Origin: Verrucomicrobiota bacterium
GTDB taxonomy: Bacteria; Verrucomicrobiota; Verrucomicrobiia; Chthoniobacterales; SZAS-18
Length of the DNA: 47,290 nucleotides
Assembly: GCA_019241085.1 (NCBI GenBank)
Contig: JAFAXH010000167.1
Span: forward strand, 1-47,290
Reading direction: 5' to 3'
In this document: piece by piece, positions 16,008-25,194 of the stretch
Position numbering within the stretch: the first letter of the stretch is position 1
Layout: every line of letters starts with the position of its first letter
Position numbers and translations under genes: made by a program
Notes under the pieces: model-generated
Seen by the model: only the letters and a program-made list of their open reading frames with translations
Told to the model about the DNA's origin: nothing
Database searches by the model: none

Positions 16008-18054
16008 AGCGCACGATTTCGACGGGGCAGCCTTTGGGCAAGGCTTGGAGAAAAGCGCGCCCGTAGGCTTTCGTCACCAAGCGACTGTCGAGCACCGCGA
16101 CGATGCCGGTGTCCGACTTCGTCCGAATCAAGCGGCCGACGCCCTGGCGGAAACGCAGGATCGCCTCGGGCAGCGAGTATTCGCTGAATGGATCGCCGCC
16201 GTTTTTTTTAATCAATTCGCAGCGCGCCTCGGTCAACGGACTGTCCGGCGGCGCGAAGGGCAGCTGCGTGATGATGACATTGCCGAGCGCGTCGCCCGGC
16301 ACATCCACGCCGCTCCAAAAACTCTCCGTGCCAAAGAGCACGCTTTCGCGGTCGGCCTTGAATTCATCGAGCATCCGCCGCCGGCTCAAGCTCTCGCCCT
16401 GCACGAGCAGTTGCCAGCCGCGTTCGCGAAAAAACGTGTCGCGCATCCGCGCCGCCAGCGCCTGCATCTGCCGGTAGCTCGTGAAGAGCACGAACGCCCG
16501 GCCTTTGCTGAGATCGAGATAACGCGCCGTCTCGCGCGCGAGCGCCTCGTCGTAACCGAGCGAGCGCGCCTCGGGCATCCGCGCGGCGACATAGACTTTC
16601 ATCTGCTTTTTGAAATCAAACGGGCTGCCGATCTGCACCGCATCGACCTCCTCGCCGTCCGCGCCGACCCGCTCGCGGAAATAGCCAAGCTCGCTGCCGC
16701 CGACTGCCAGCGTCGCGCTGGTGAAAATCACGCTGCGGCCTTCGCGAAAGAGCAGCGGACGCAGCAGCACGGAGACATCGACCGGCGCGGCGTTGAGGGA
16801 AAAAAACGACTCGGTCTTGCCCGTTTTCTCGACCCAATAAACGTAGTCTTCCGCGCCCTGCCGCAGGAACGTCGCCACGCCCTCGCGCATCGCACCGAGC
16901 CGCCGCGCCACGTCGGCCAGTTCCGCGCGCGTCGGCTCGTCGGCCAGCGTGCGTGCCGTCTCGGCGACCTGCGCGCGCAAGGCGTCGAGACCGCTGCTGA
17001 GCGTGTCGGGCACGAGTTCCGGCTCGCGCACCCGCGCCTCGCGGCCGGCGCGTTTGAAGTCCGCCGCCTGCCCGACGCGGTCGAAAAATTTTTCCGTTTC
17101 TTCGAGCACGTTCGTCGTCCGCCGCACGCCCTCGGCGTCGCGCAACACGCTCCAAAGTCCCTTCTTCGTCCGCGGATTATAAAGCCGCCCAAGGGTCGCC
17201 CGCAGGCCGAACTGGCTGACGCCCAACCCGAGCTGTTTTGCCGCGACCGCCTCGACCGTGTGGGCTTCGTCGAAGATGGCAAAATCGTCGTCGAAGAGCA
17301 GACCCTCCGGCCGCTTCGTTTTGTCCTTCGTTTCCTTTTCGCTGGCCACGTCTTCCTCGCCCGCGAGCGTCGCGGCGAGCAGGGTGAAAAAGAGCGCGTG
17401 ATTGAGCACGACGACATCCGCCTGGGCCACGCGGCGGCGGGCGTTTTGATAAAAACAGCCGCTCTCGGGTCCGCACGATTTCGGCGTGCAGATGTGCGAT
17501 TCCGAGCAGACCTGGCTCCAGACGTGATGGCTCGGCTCGCGCGGCAAATCGCTCAAGCTGCCGTCGCGTGTTTTTAAACTCCACAGATAAACGCGGTCCA
17601 GCTCGCTCGCTTCCGGGCCGGTGAAAAGTTCCGCCGTGCCCTGCCGCGCCCGCGCCAGCCGGCGTGGGCAGAGATAATTTTGCCGGCCCTTGAACAGCGC
17701 GGTTTCAAACTCGTCCGGCAGCAATTTTTGCAAAATCGGCAGGTCTTTGTAGATGAGCTGCTCCTGCAAATTGATCGTGTGCGTCGAGACCAGCGCCTTG
17801 CGTTCGTTCTCCAGCGCGAACAAGACCGCCGGCGCGAGATAAGCGAGCGACTTGCCCACGCCCGTGCCCGCCTCCGCGACGAGGTGGCGGCCGGTCGCCA
17901 GCGCGCGCGCGACCGCGCCGGCGAGGCGTTCCTGCTCGGCGCGGTATTCAAAATTCTTCGCCCGCGACATCAACCCGCCCGGCGCAAAAATCGCCCGCGC
18001 GCGCGCGACCAAACTCGCGCCGTCTTCGTCGAAGTGTTCACGCAAAGCGATCAT
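16006..18054 (-). CDS. dinG: DinG/XPD-type ATP-dependent DNA helicase
   Basis: The 682-residue protein is a superfamily 2 helicase of the iron-sulfur DinG group, which unwinds DNA 5'-3' and clears R-loops and damaged forks. Walker A is AEAGTGVGKS (60-69) and the DEAH box is at 262-265 (FDEAHTVE). Between them, cysteines at 129, 183, 189, 194 and 200 provide the 4Fe-4S ligands (four of five, or a variant set). Later motifs are IFTSATL, FTSYRQMQAL, FGTESFWSGVDVPGDAL and RFRQGVGRLIRT. I chose the ATG at 18054; upstream residues lie in the inverted repeat at 18064. No exonuclease domain is attached, so it is nearer the short DinG/YoaA type. Confidence 0.92.
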   Translation of the reverse strand: MIALREHFDEDGASLVARARAIFAPGGLMSRAKNFEYRAEQERLAGAVARALATGRHLVAEAGTGVGKSLAYLAPAVLFALENERKALVSTHTINLQEQLIYKDLPILQKLLPDEFETALFKGRQNYLCPRRLARARQGTAELFTGPEASELDRVYLWSLKTRDGSLSDLPREPSHHVWSQVCSESHICTPKSCGPESGCFYQNARRRVAQADVVVLNHALFFTLLAATLAGEEDVASEKETKDKTKRPEGLLFDDDFAIFDEAHTVEAVAAKQLGLGVSQFGLRATLGRLYNPRTKKGLWSVLRDAEGVRRTTNVLEETEKFFDRVGQAADFKRAGREARVREPELVPDTLSSGLDALRAQVAETARTLADEPTRAELADVARRLGAMREGVATFLRQGAEDYVYWVEKTGKTESFFSLNAAPVDVSVLLRPLLFREGRSVIFTSATLAVGGSELGYFRERVGADGEEVDAVQIGSPFDFKKQMKVYVAARMPEARSLGYDEALARETARYLDLSKGRAFVLFTSYRQMQALAARMRDTFFRERGWQLLVQGESLSRRRMLDEFKADRESVLFGTESFWSGVDVPGDALGNVIITQLPFAPPDSPLTEARCELIKKNGGDPFSEYSLPEAILRFRQGVGRLIRTKSDTGIVAVLDSRLVTKAYGRAFLQALPKGCPVEIVR

Positions 18055-18063
18055 CGGGAGAGG

Positions 18064-18153
18064 TTGATGGTTGAGGGTTGATGGTTGATAGAACGAGCCA
18101 AACCACGCTCGCGCAGCTAGCCTTTCCATCAACCATCAACCCTCAACCATCAA
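18064..18153. repeat. Word-repeat inverted repeat before the LptF/G gene
   Basis: Perfect 26-base arms at 18064-18089 and 18128-18153 are separated by 38 bases. Each arm is made of the words GTTGATG and GTTGAGG repeated with small changes. The right arm ends six bases before the TTG start of the permease gene, and the left arm begins nine bases from the helicase start. The RNA hairpin would occupy nearly the whole leader of both divergent genes, leaving no room for a normal ribosome binding site. It belongs to the class described in the findings. Confidence 0.85.
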
Positions 18154-18159
18154 CTCCCC

Positions 18160-19323
18160 TTGCGCCTGCTCGACCTCCATCTTTTGCGCTCGTTCGTGCT
18201 GCCGTTTGTGTATTGCGAAGCCGGCTTTTTCGCCGTCTGGCTCATCGCCGATCTCGTTTCCAACGTGCAGGATTTCATCGACGCCCAGGTGTCGCCGCTC
18301 GCCATCGCCGGCTTTTATTTTGGGCAACTGCCGGCCATCGCCATCATCGTGCTGCCGATCGGTTTGCTGCTGGCATTGCTCTATTGCCTGAGCCGGCTTT
18401 CGCAAGCCAACGAGATCATCTCGATGCTGGGCGCGGGCCTGAGTCTCGGGCGGGTGCTGCGGCCATTTTTCGCCGTCGGCCTGGCGATCACCGCGCTCAG
18501 CGGATTTTTGAATTACAAACTCGCGCCGCACGCCGAAGCCCGCCGCGAGACGGAGCTGGCGGAATTGGAAGCCGGCAACGGCAAGCTGGAAAAGCGCGCC
18601 TACACTTATGGCTATTTGTTTCACAACCGCACCGACAACCGGCTGTGGTTCGTGCAAAAAATGCCGACCGACTGGCGGCAGCCGCTGGTGGGCTTGCAAG
18701 TCGTGCAGCAGGATGCCGCCGGGCGCATCACCGACAAACTCTACGCCGGGCAGGCGACCTACGAAGCCGCCGCGCACGCGTGGCATTTCGGCGGCGGCAC
18801 GCGGCTGGCGCGCTTCGACGCGAACGGCGATCTGCGCGACCAGGTTTTCCCGGAGGAAACCACCATCGACTACTGGAGCGAGACGCCCGACCGCATCGCC
18901 AGCTCGGTGCTGCAAGCCGAGCATCTCTCCGTGCCCGAACTGCATCATTATTTGCGGATCAACTCCGATTTCACGCACCCGCAGCTCGCGCCGTTTCGCA
19001 CGTATCTCGACTATCGCCACGCCTTGCCGTGGGAATGCCTCGTCGTCGTCTTTGTCTCCGCGCCGCTGGGCATCGTCTATTCCCGGCGCAACGTTTTTGC
19101 CGGCGTCGCCGGCGCCATCGGCATCTTCTTTCTTACGCTGTTTCTGACCAACCTCTGCCTCGCGCTCGGCCGCGGCGACCGCATCCCGCCGTTCTGGGCC
19201 GCGTGGACGCCGAACCTGCTCTTCTTCGTGGTCGGCGCGGTGCTCCTGCGCATCCGCGCGCTGAACCGCGACCGGCTGCCGCGCACTTGGGACGAGTTGC
19301 GCTCGTTTGTTTTAACGCGTTAG
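18160..19323 (+). CDS. LptF/LptG-family lipopolysaccharide export permease
   Basis: The 387-residue protein starts at a TTG (18160), reading MRLLDLHLLRSF, the usual opening of this family. Transmembrane helices lie at about 13-33, 52-75 and 98-118, then a periplasmic beta-jellyroll-like domain (about 125-285, with RAYTYGYLFHNRTDNRLWFVQ), then helices near 295-315, 322-345 and 352-370. That layout is the LptF/LptG (YjgP/YjgQ) half-transporter of the LptBFGC complex, which extracts LPS from the inner membrane. F and G cannot be told apart here and no partner gene is nearby. The inverted repeat at 18064-18153 ends six bases before the start and may control translation. Confidence 0.88.
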   Translation: MRLLDLHLLRSFVLPFVYCEAGFFAVWLIADLVSNVQDFIDAQVSPLAIAGFYFGQLPAIAIIVLPIGLLLALLYCLSRLSQANEIISMLGAGLSLGRVLRPFFAVGLAITALSGFLNYKLAPHAEARRETELAELEAGNGKLEKRAYTYGYLFHNRTDNRLWFVQKMPTDWRQPLVGLQVVQQDAAGRITDKLYAGQATYEAAAHAWHFGGGTRLARFDANGDLRDQVFPEETTIDYWSETPDRIASSVLQAEHLSVPELHHYLRINSDFTHPQLAPFRTYLDYRHALPWECLVVVFVSAPLGIVYSRRNVFAGVAGAIGIFFLTLFLTNLCLALGRGDRIPPFWAAWTPNLLFFVVGAVLLRIRALNRDRLPRTWDELRSFVLTR

Positions 19324-19356
19324 GGTCCATTCTTCGTCGCCTGCTGGCGGCCCACG

Positions 19357-19899
19357 ATGCTCACCGACTGGCACATCCAAGCGCGCGCGAATCGCTGCGC
19401 CGTCACGGGACGCGAATTCGCCGACGGCGAGATTTTTTTCACCCTGCTCGACCGTGACCCGGCCACCAGCGCCTTCGCCCGCCGCGACCTGTGCCGCGAA
19501 GCCTGGCAGCAGTTGCGCGCCGACCCGGCCGCGCCGCAGCCGTTTTCGTATTGGCGCACCAAATACACGCCGCCTCCGCCGCCGGCACCCGAGCCGTTGC
19601 CCAAGGAAAACGCCGAGCACCTGCTGCGGCGTTACCTGCAATCCGGTCAGCACCCACGCGCGTGCTACATCCTGGCTTTGATGCTGGAACGCAAACGCCT
19701 GCTGCGCCCGGTCCACGCGCCCACCGCCGGCAACGCCGCGCAGACGCCGCGCCTGCTGACTTACGAGCACGCCAGGACGGGCGAAGTGCTGCTCATCCCC
19801 GATCCGGAATTGCGCCTCGATCAAGTCGAGGAAGTGCAACGCGAAGTCGCCGAATTGCTCCAGCCGGCGTCGGTCCCGGTAACGGCGTCTGCGCATTGA
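19357..19899 (+). CDS. Conserved-looking hypothetical protein
   Basis: I do not recognise this 180-residue protein. It has no signal peptide or membrane segment. The N-terminal ~70 residues contain Cys14 (ANRCAVTGREF) and Cys47 (DLCREAWQQL), and end in a Pro-rich linker (YTPPPPPAPEPLP). The C-terminal half is helical, with ENAEHLLRRYLQSGQ and ACYILALMLERKRLL, then an acidic LRLDQVEEVQREVAELLQP. Good ATG context and steady codon use through 33 bases after the permease stop suggest a real gene in the same transcript. A small regulator or adaptor is possible but unsupported. Confidence 0.6.
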   Translation: MLTDWHIQARANRCAVTGREFADGEIFFTLLDRDPATSAFARRDLCREAWQQLRADPAAPQPFSYWRTKYTPPPPPAPEPLPKENAEHLLRRYLQSGQHPRACYILALMLERKRLLRPVHAPTAGNAAQTPRLLTYEHARTGEVLLIPDPELRLDQVEEVQREVAELLQPASVPVTASAH

Positions 19900-19910
19900 G
19901 CACAGCAGAT

Positions 19911-20028
19911 TTTTAACACAGAGGCAGAAGAGACGGCGGCACCGAGAAACACAGAGAGCAGAAGTTTTTTGTTTTATGGAAAAAACCCATCCGCCCTCTT
20001 TTCTGCCTCGGTGCCCTCTGTGTTAAAA
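19911..20028. repeat. Word-repeat inverted repeat with permuted arms before dus
   Basis: The outer ends are a perfect 14-base pair: TTTTAACACAGAGG at 19911-19924 and its complement at 20015-20028. Inside, both arms hold the same words (GCAGAAGAG-like, GGCGG and GGCACCGAG) but in different order. The element fills the junction from 12 bases after the preceding stop to 23 bases before the dus start. It looks like an older or rearranged member of the same class as the other elements. Confidence 0.75.
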
Positions 20029-20051
20029 TAACCCCACTTCCCCGCCCCGCC

Positions 20052-21053
20052 ATGTCACCGCCCACAAATTTCCCGCTCTTCCTCGCCCCGATGGCCGGCG
20101 TCACCGACTCCGTCTTTCGCCAGATTTGCAAGCGCTACGGCGCGGACGTGCTGACCACGGAATTTGTCTCCGCCGACGGCATTCTTCATCGCAACGAGCG
20201 CACCGCGGAATACGTCGATTTTGACCCGACCATCGAGCGTCCGCTCGGCGTGCAGCTCTTCGGCGGCGATCCGGAAAAAATGGCCGCAGCCGCCCGCGCC
20301 GTGCTCGATTGGAAACAGCCCGATTTCATTGACCTCAACTTCGGTTGCCCCGTCAACAAAGTCGTCGCCAAAAACGGCGGCTCCGCGCTCCTGCGCGATT
20401 GCCCGTTGCTCGAACGCGTCGCCACCGCCGTCGTGCGCGCCGTCGCCGCCAACGCGCCGGGCGTGCCCGTCACCGCGAAGATTCGCCTCGGCTGGGACCA
20501 TGAAAGCATCAACGCTCCCCGCGTCGCGCGCCTGCTCGAAGCCGTCGGCATCCGCCGGCTCGCCGTTCACGGTCGCACCCGCGCGCAGAGCTACAGCGGC
20601 GAGGCCGATTGGGAGCGCATCGCCGAAGTGGTCGATGCCTTAAACATCCCCGTCATCGGCAACGGCGACCTCGCCAGCGCGGCCGATGTGGCCCGCCGGC
20701 GCGCGGCGATCCCGCGGCTCGGCGGCGTGATGATCGGCCGCGCGGCCATGAGCGCGCCGTGGATTTTTTCCCAAACGAAAACGTTTCTCGCCACCGGCGA
20801 AATCCTCCCGCCGCCATCGCTGGAAACCCGCTGGGCGCTCATCCGCGAGCATTGCCGGCTCAACGCGCTGCGCTGGCGCCGCGGCGGCGAGCGCGCCGCG
20901 ATGAGCGGGATGCGCGCGCGCCTCATGGCCTATACCCGCGGCATGGACGGCTCGCGCGCGTTGCGCGAAAAACTCGCCCACGTCGTCAGCCTCGCCGAAC
21001 TCGACGACATCGCCGCCGCGCACCTGCGCCAGACGGCAGCCGCGGCGATTTGA
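20052..21053 (+). CDS. tRNA-dihydrouridine synthase, DusB-like
   Basis: The 333-residue flavoenzyme reduces uridines in the tRNA D-loop using NADPH. The FMN-barrel motif APMAGVTDSVFR opens the protein. NFGCPVNKVVAKNGGSALL carries the catalytic cysteine, Cys99. AKIRLGWD supplies the FMN-contacting lysine, VHGRTRAQSY the phosphate site, and IPVIGNGDL and GVMIGRAAM the last barrel strands. Among the Dus families it looks closest to DusB, but the exact uridine position is not predictable. The gene follows the permease and hypothetical genes on the same strand after the inverted repeat at 19911-20028, and converges on the protease gene with ten bases between stops. Confidence 0.92.
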   Translation: MSPPTNFPLFLAPMAGVTDSVFRQICKRYGADVLTTEFVSADGILHRNERTAEYVDFDPTIERPLGVQLFGGDPEKMAAAARAVLDWKQPDFIDLNFGCPVNKVVAKNGGSALLRDCPLLERVATAVVRAVAANAPGVPVTAKIRLGWDHESINAPRVARLLEAVGIRRLAVHGRTRAQSYSGEADWERIAEVVDALNIPVIGNGDLASAADVARRRAAIPRLGGVMIGRAAMSAPWIFSQTKTFLATGEILPPPSLETRWALIREHCRLNALRWRRGGERAAMSGMRARLMAYTRGMDGSRALREKLAHVVSLAELDDIAAAHLRQTAAAAI

Positions 21054-21063
21054 ACGCAGTGGG

Positions 21064-23640
21064 TTACTGCCCGCTGAGCAAGGCTTGCACGGCGGTCTGC
21101 GCATTGATCAAACCGAAGCCATCCACGCGGGAGTAGCCGGTGCCCACCGTGTTGCTCAGCACCGTGCTGCTGGTGATCGGCTTCTTCGATGCGCCGCGCC
21201 GCACCACCGCCGGCGTCAGCGTGACGGTCACCGGCGCGCCTTGCAGCAAGTCGGCGGAATTCGCGCTATCGCCCGACATGGCGTTGATCCGGCCGATGCC
21301 GAACGAAAGCGAGTCGCCGACGGTGAAAGCGTTCGCCGGGAATTTGAGCACCAGCTCCGAATTCGTCAGCGCCGCGGTCACGCGCTGGCCGCGCGCCAGC
21401 TTGGGCGTTTGCACCGTCGCGCCGACTTTGCCTGCGCTGATGCCCACCGCGTCGCCGACGGTGAACGGCTCGCCGGTGTTCGCGTTCGTGTTAAACATCA
21501 AGCCCGCCGCGGCGAGGTCAATGGTCACCGAGGTCACGTAGCCGCCGACGGGGCCAGACGGATAACTGAGCGTGAAGAAATTTGTCGAACTGCCGGAGAG
21601 ATCGCTGTTGTCGCCTTGCGCGGTGAGCGAGATGCGGCTGCCATCGGAAAAGCCGAGGTTGGCCGAGGAGAAGAACGGATCGATGTCGCGCGGCGCCGGG
21701 CTGTTTTGCAGGAGCGTGCGCACCCGTTCCGGCGTCACCTTGCCGGGACCGCCACCGGCCTGGAGCAACAGCGCGGCAACCGCCGCGGCGTGCGGCGCGG
21801 CGGCGCTGGTGCCAAAGAAATTCGGGAAGCCGTCGCTATCCGTGTCCTCGCCGAAAAACGTCGTATCCACGCCATCCGGCGCCGCGACCGACGGCTCCAG
21901 CCGCACGATCGGCGTGGCGAGCCGATTGCCCGCGGCATCGAAGTAAATCGTCACCGGCCCGAGCGACGTGAAGTCTTCCGGCGTCGCCGGATCAAAGTAA
22001 GGCTTGGCCGCGACGCCGATGGAGTTCGCCGCCGCGGGGTGGCCGTAGGTGGTGGGCACATCGTTGCGGATGAAATCGCCGGTCACGTTCAAGCCGAGAA
22101 AGGGTGAGAAGATGACGTAGCGGAAATGATCGGCCGGCGCGACGCCATCCTTCACCCGGCGCGTGATGGCGATCTGGTAAATCGCCGGTTCGAGCGGGTC
22201 CGCGCCGAGCGGCAATTCAAAAATTTCGTAGGGCAGGCCGGTGGCAAAACTGTCCGTCGTGCTCACCGTCACGCCCGTGGAAGCCGAATTGCCGGGGAAC
22301 TTGGTGCGGTTGCCCAGATACTCGCCGTTGGCGTTGAAGACGAGCACGTTGTAGTCGGTGGTGATCCCCGCCGCGTTGCCAAACGGGTCCGGCCACTGGA
22401 ACACCAGCAACGGCGATTCCGTCGTGTTCACCGTGCTGGTAACCTGGATGTTTTGCACGACACTCACGCCGTCCTGGCCGTTGGCCGCTGCAAAATTATG
22501 GAAGCCTCCGCTGGTGAGGTTGGGCGGCACGTCCGACAGATCCAGGTTGCCCACGCCGAGACCGTTGACGCGCACGTCATTGTCCGACACCCCAACGAAA
22601 TCCGCCTCGTAGCCGACGCCGCCTTGGTTGCCGGCGGCGGAGAAATACGAGACGCGCTTGCCCCCCAGCGCGTTGCTCGTGACCACATCGTCCACGGCTT
22701 GCGCGATCACGCCGTCGGAAAAAAACGGCTCGGCCGGGAAGATGACGTCATCCACGATCACGTCGCACGGCGCGTTCGCGTTCGTGCGGAGCGCCCGGAT
22801 GTTGCTCGCCATCGCAGCTTCGGTTGCGCCGGAAGTGGAAAAAGCCAGCGCGGCATCCGGCGCGAGATCGTGGATGATCTGCAACATGGCGCGGCCTTCG
22901 TCCGCGCCGCCCAAGGAATCGTCGAGCACGAACACCGGCGTGGTGCGGCCCGCGGGATTGCCAATTCCAGGCAAATCATCGCTGGCCACGTCCGAAGATG
23001 CATCCAAGCCCGAGCCAAAGCCAAAGGCCGTGTCGTAGCTGTCGGAAATCGCGCCCACGCGGATGCCATTCCCGGTAAAGCCGAGCGTGTTTACCACGTC
23101 CGCTTTCACCACGGCGGCGCCTTGCGAAGTGACCAACCCAACGCGGTGCATTGGACGGCGCACCAACGTGATTGATTGCACGCCGGGCAGTTGCGCGGCG
23201 TCAACGGTGCGGTCCACCGGCAGGTATGCGCTAAACAAGCCATTCGGCGCCACGCCGCGGCTGGTCCCCGGCGCGGGCAGGTGCTCGGCAAACACGCGCG
23301 CGCCGAGCGCGGTCAATGCCGCGCGCACGTCAGCCGCGGGCTTCGCACCGTCGAGATACACGTCCACGACGACGCGGTCTTCGTTGTCGAGTTGCAGGCG
23401 GTTGCCAAAGGCTTTCACCGCATGCTGGCGCAGGCGTTGCGAGCCTTCCTCGCGGGTCGCCGCCGCGGGCTGGGCGCGATGCCACTCGACGAGTTCCCGT
23501 AAACCACCGGCGAGATTGGCCGGCAGATCGGAATTTTGAGCGTGCAGCGGCGGCAACACGAGGAACAACAACGCGCAGGCGGCGAAAAGGGAGCAGAAGA
23601 AGGAAACGCGGGAGCGGCAGGGAGGAGTTTGGATAAACAT
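21064..23640 (-). CDS. Secreted sedolisin-like (S8/S53) serine peptidase
   Basis: From the ATG at 23640 the protein has 858 residues with a signal peptide (about 1-34, ending PLHAQ). The peptidase core has VGAISDSYD (Asp200), DEGRAMLQIIHDLAPDA with Glu248 where subtilisins have the catalytic His, VIVDDVIFPAEPFFSDG (oxyanion Asp 297/298), YFSAAGNQG, and the serine in FFGTSAAAPHAAA (Ser612). Glu-Asp-Ser is the sedolisin arrangement, and these motifs match the S53-like group of subtilases. About 150 residues of a beta-rich domain (660-830) are set into the C-terminal part before GFGLINAQTAVQALL. It is probably released to the periplasm or outside. It lies 147 bases downstream of mgtE. Confidence 0.85.
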   Translation of the reverse strand: MFIQTPPCRSRVSFFCSLFAACALLFLVLPPLHAQNSDLPANLAGGLRELVEWHRAQPAAATREEGSQRLRQHAVKAFGNRLQLDNEDRVVVDVYLDGAKPAADVRAALTALGARVFAEHLPAPGTSRGVAPNGLFSAYLPVDRTVDAAQLPGVQSITLVRRPMHRVGLVTSQGAAVVKADVVNTLGFTGNGIRVGAISDSYDTAFGFGSGLDASSDVASDDLPGIGNPAGRTTPVFVLDDSLGGADEGRAMLQIIHDLAPDAALAFSTSGATEAAMASNIRALRTNANAPCDVIVDDVIFPAEPFFSDGVIAQAVDDVVTSNALGGKRVSYFSAAGNQGGVGYEADFVGVSDNDVRVNGLGVGNLDLSDVPPNLTSGGFHNFAAANGQDGVSVVQNIQVTSTVNTTESPLLVFQWPDPFGNAAGITTDYNVLVFNANGEYLGNRTKFPGNSASTGVTVSTTDSFATGLPYEIFELPLGADPLEPAIYQIAITRRVKDGVAPADHFRYVIFSPFLGLNVTGDFIRNDVPTTYGHPAAANSIGVAAKPYFDPATPEDFTSLGPVTIYFDAAGNRLATPIVRLEPSVAAPDGVDTTFFGEDTDSDGFPNFFGTSAAAPHAAAVAALLLQAGGGPGKVTPERVRTLLQNSPAPRDIDPFFSSANLGFSDGSRISLTAQGDNSDLSGSSTNFFTLSYPSGPVGGYVTSVTIDLAAAGLMFNTNANTGEPFTVGDAVGISAGKVGATVQTPKLARGQRVTAALTNSELVLKFPANAFTVGDSLSFGIGRINAMSGDSANSADLLQGAPVTVTLTPAVVRRGASKKPITSSTVLSNTVGTGYSRVDGFGLINAQTAVQALLSGQ

Positions 23641-23787
23641 ACGACGGGAACGGCGCTGGAGAAACACCACTGGCGCACGCGCAACGAGCGCGCACGGTCG
23701 GCTATTTGAACACAAGCCGGTCCGCGTGGGTAGCGCGATTTTGCGCCTGGCGGCGGATTTTTTCCTAAATCGCTTCCGTTGCTCGCG

Positions 23788-25185
23788 CTACGAGCCGCCG
23801 TTCGCCGCGTAGGGCAAAAAGATCGCCGCGGCAACGAGGAAATAAATGATCAGCCCGGTGACATCGACCAGCGTGGCGACAAAGGGCGCCGAACTGGTCG
23901 CCGGATCGACGCGGCAGACGCGCAGGACAAACGGCAGCATAGCGCCGGCGAGACTGCCCCAGCCGACGATGCCGATGAGCGCGAGACCGACCGCCAGCGC
24001 GAGGATGTAGGGATGCGGGCCGTAATGCGCGAAGCCAAAAACCGCCCAAAACAGGATGCGCAAAAACCCGACCGCGCCGAGCAGCACGCCGAGCGAGAGG
24101 CCGCTGACGATCTCGCGCCGCGCCACGCGCCACCAGTCGCCCAGCTTCACCTCGCCGAGCGCCATCGCGCGGATGACGAGCGTCGAACTCTGCGAGCCGG
24201 AATTGCCGCCGCTGGAAATGACGAGCGGCAAAAAAAGCGAGAGCACGACGGCTTTTTCGATCTCTTCCTCGAACGATTGCATCGCCGTCGCCGTGAGCAT
24301 TTCGCCGAGAAACAAAATCACCAGGCACGAGCCGCGTTTGCGGAACATTTCCCACAAGCCCGTGCTCATGTAGGGCAGATCAAGCGCGGCTTCGAGACCG
24401 CCGTATTTCTGGATGTCCTCGGTCGCCGCCTGCTGCGCCACGTCGAGCACGTCGTCCACCGTGACGACGCCGAGCAGGCGGCCGCCGGAATCGACGACGG
24501 GCAGCACGGTGCGGTCGTATTTGCGGAAAACTTCGACGGCGCTTTCCTCGCTGTCGGTGACTTTCAGCGCGATGAACACGTCGTTCATCAAGTCGCTGAC
24601 TTTTTCGTGCAGGGGCCGGATGAGAAATTCGCGGATGCGCAGGTCGTCGATGAGCTTGCCGTGATCGTCGAGCACGTAGAGCACGTTGAGCGTCTCGCTG
24701 TCCCGGCCGCGGGCGCGCACATGGTCGAGCACTTCCTGCACGCTCATGTCGGGCCGGATGGCGACGAAGTCAGGCGTCATCAATCGGCCCACGCTTTTTT
24801 CCGGATAACCCAGCAGGCTTTGGGCGACCGAGCGCTCGGCCGGCGAGAGCGAGCCGACGAGGCGCTTGACCGCTTCCGGCGGCAGCTCTTCGAGCAGCGC
24901 GGTGCGGTCGTCGGGCGACATTTCGTTGAGCAGCTTGACGGCGTGCTCCTGGCCCATGGAGTGCAGGAGCGCCTCCTGCGCGTCGCTGTCGAGATATTCA
25001 AAAATACCCGCCGCCAGTTCCTGCGGCATCACGCGGAAGACGACGACTTTGTCGTCCTCGGGCAAGTCCGCGATGATCTCCGCCAGATCGGCCGGCGGCC
25101 ACTCGGCAAAGAGCGTGCGCAGCCCCGCGAAGTCGCGCGCGGCGACGAGGCTTTGGACCTCGGGCTGGAGCAGTTTGCCGAGCAT
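23788..25185 (-). CDS. mgtE: Magnesium transporter MgtE
   Basis: The 465-residue protein matches the MgtE channel, a dimeric Mg2+ uptake channel gated by cytoplasmic domains. The N-terminal helical MgtE-N domain covers about 1-130 (LPEDDKVVVFRVMPQELAAGIFEYL, MSPDDRTALLEELP). A CBS pair spans 135-260 (GRLMTPDFVAIRPDMSVQEVL, VLPVVDSGGRLLGVVTVDDVLD), and five membrane helices follow (285-465), with the pore segment LVISSGGNSGSQSSTLVIRAMALGE. I saw no Mg2+-sensing M-box leader. The upstream junction is filled by the inverted repeat at 25195-25320, which ends nine bases before the start codon. Confidence 0.95.
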   Translation of the reverse strand: MLGKLLQPEVQSLVAARDFAGLRTLFAEWPPADLAEIIADLPEDDKVVVFRVMPQELAAGIFEYLDSDAQEALLHSMGQEHAVKLLNEMSPDDRTALLEELPPEAVKRLVGSLSPAERSVAQSLLGYPEKSVGRLMTPDFVAIRPDMSVQEVLDHVRARGRDSETLNVLYVLDDHGKLIDDLRIREFLIRPLHEKVSDLMNDVFIALKVTDSEESAVEVFRKYDRTVLPVVDSGGRLLGVVTVDDVLDVAQQAATEDIQKYGGLEAALDLPYMSTGLWEMFRKRGSCLVILFLGEMLTATAMQSFEEEIEKAVVLSLFLPLVISSGGNSGSQSSTLVIRAMALGEVKLGDWWRVARREIVSGLSLGVLLGAVGFLRILFWAVFGFAHYGPHPYILALAVGLALIGIVGWGSLAGAMLPFVLRVCRVDPATSSAPFVATLVDVTGLIIYFLVAAAIFLPYAANGGS

Positions 25186-25194
25186 TTTGGGAAG

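Noticed and set aside
16045..17577. Plus-strand open frame of 510 codons
   Set aside because: Antisense to the DinG-like helicase, which has all its motifs.
18064..18153. CRISPR repeat or insertion-sequence ends
   Set aside because: There is no spacer periodicity and no transposase; arms are inverted, not direct, and the words vary between sites.
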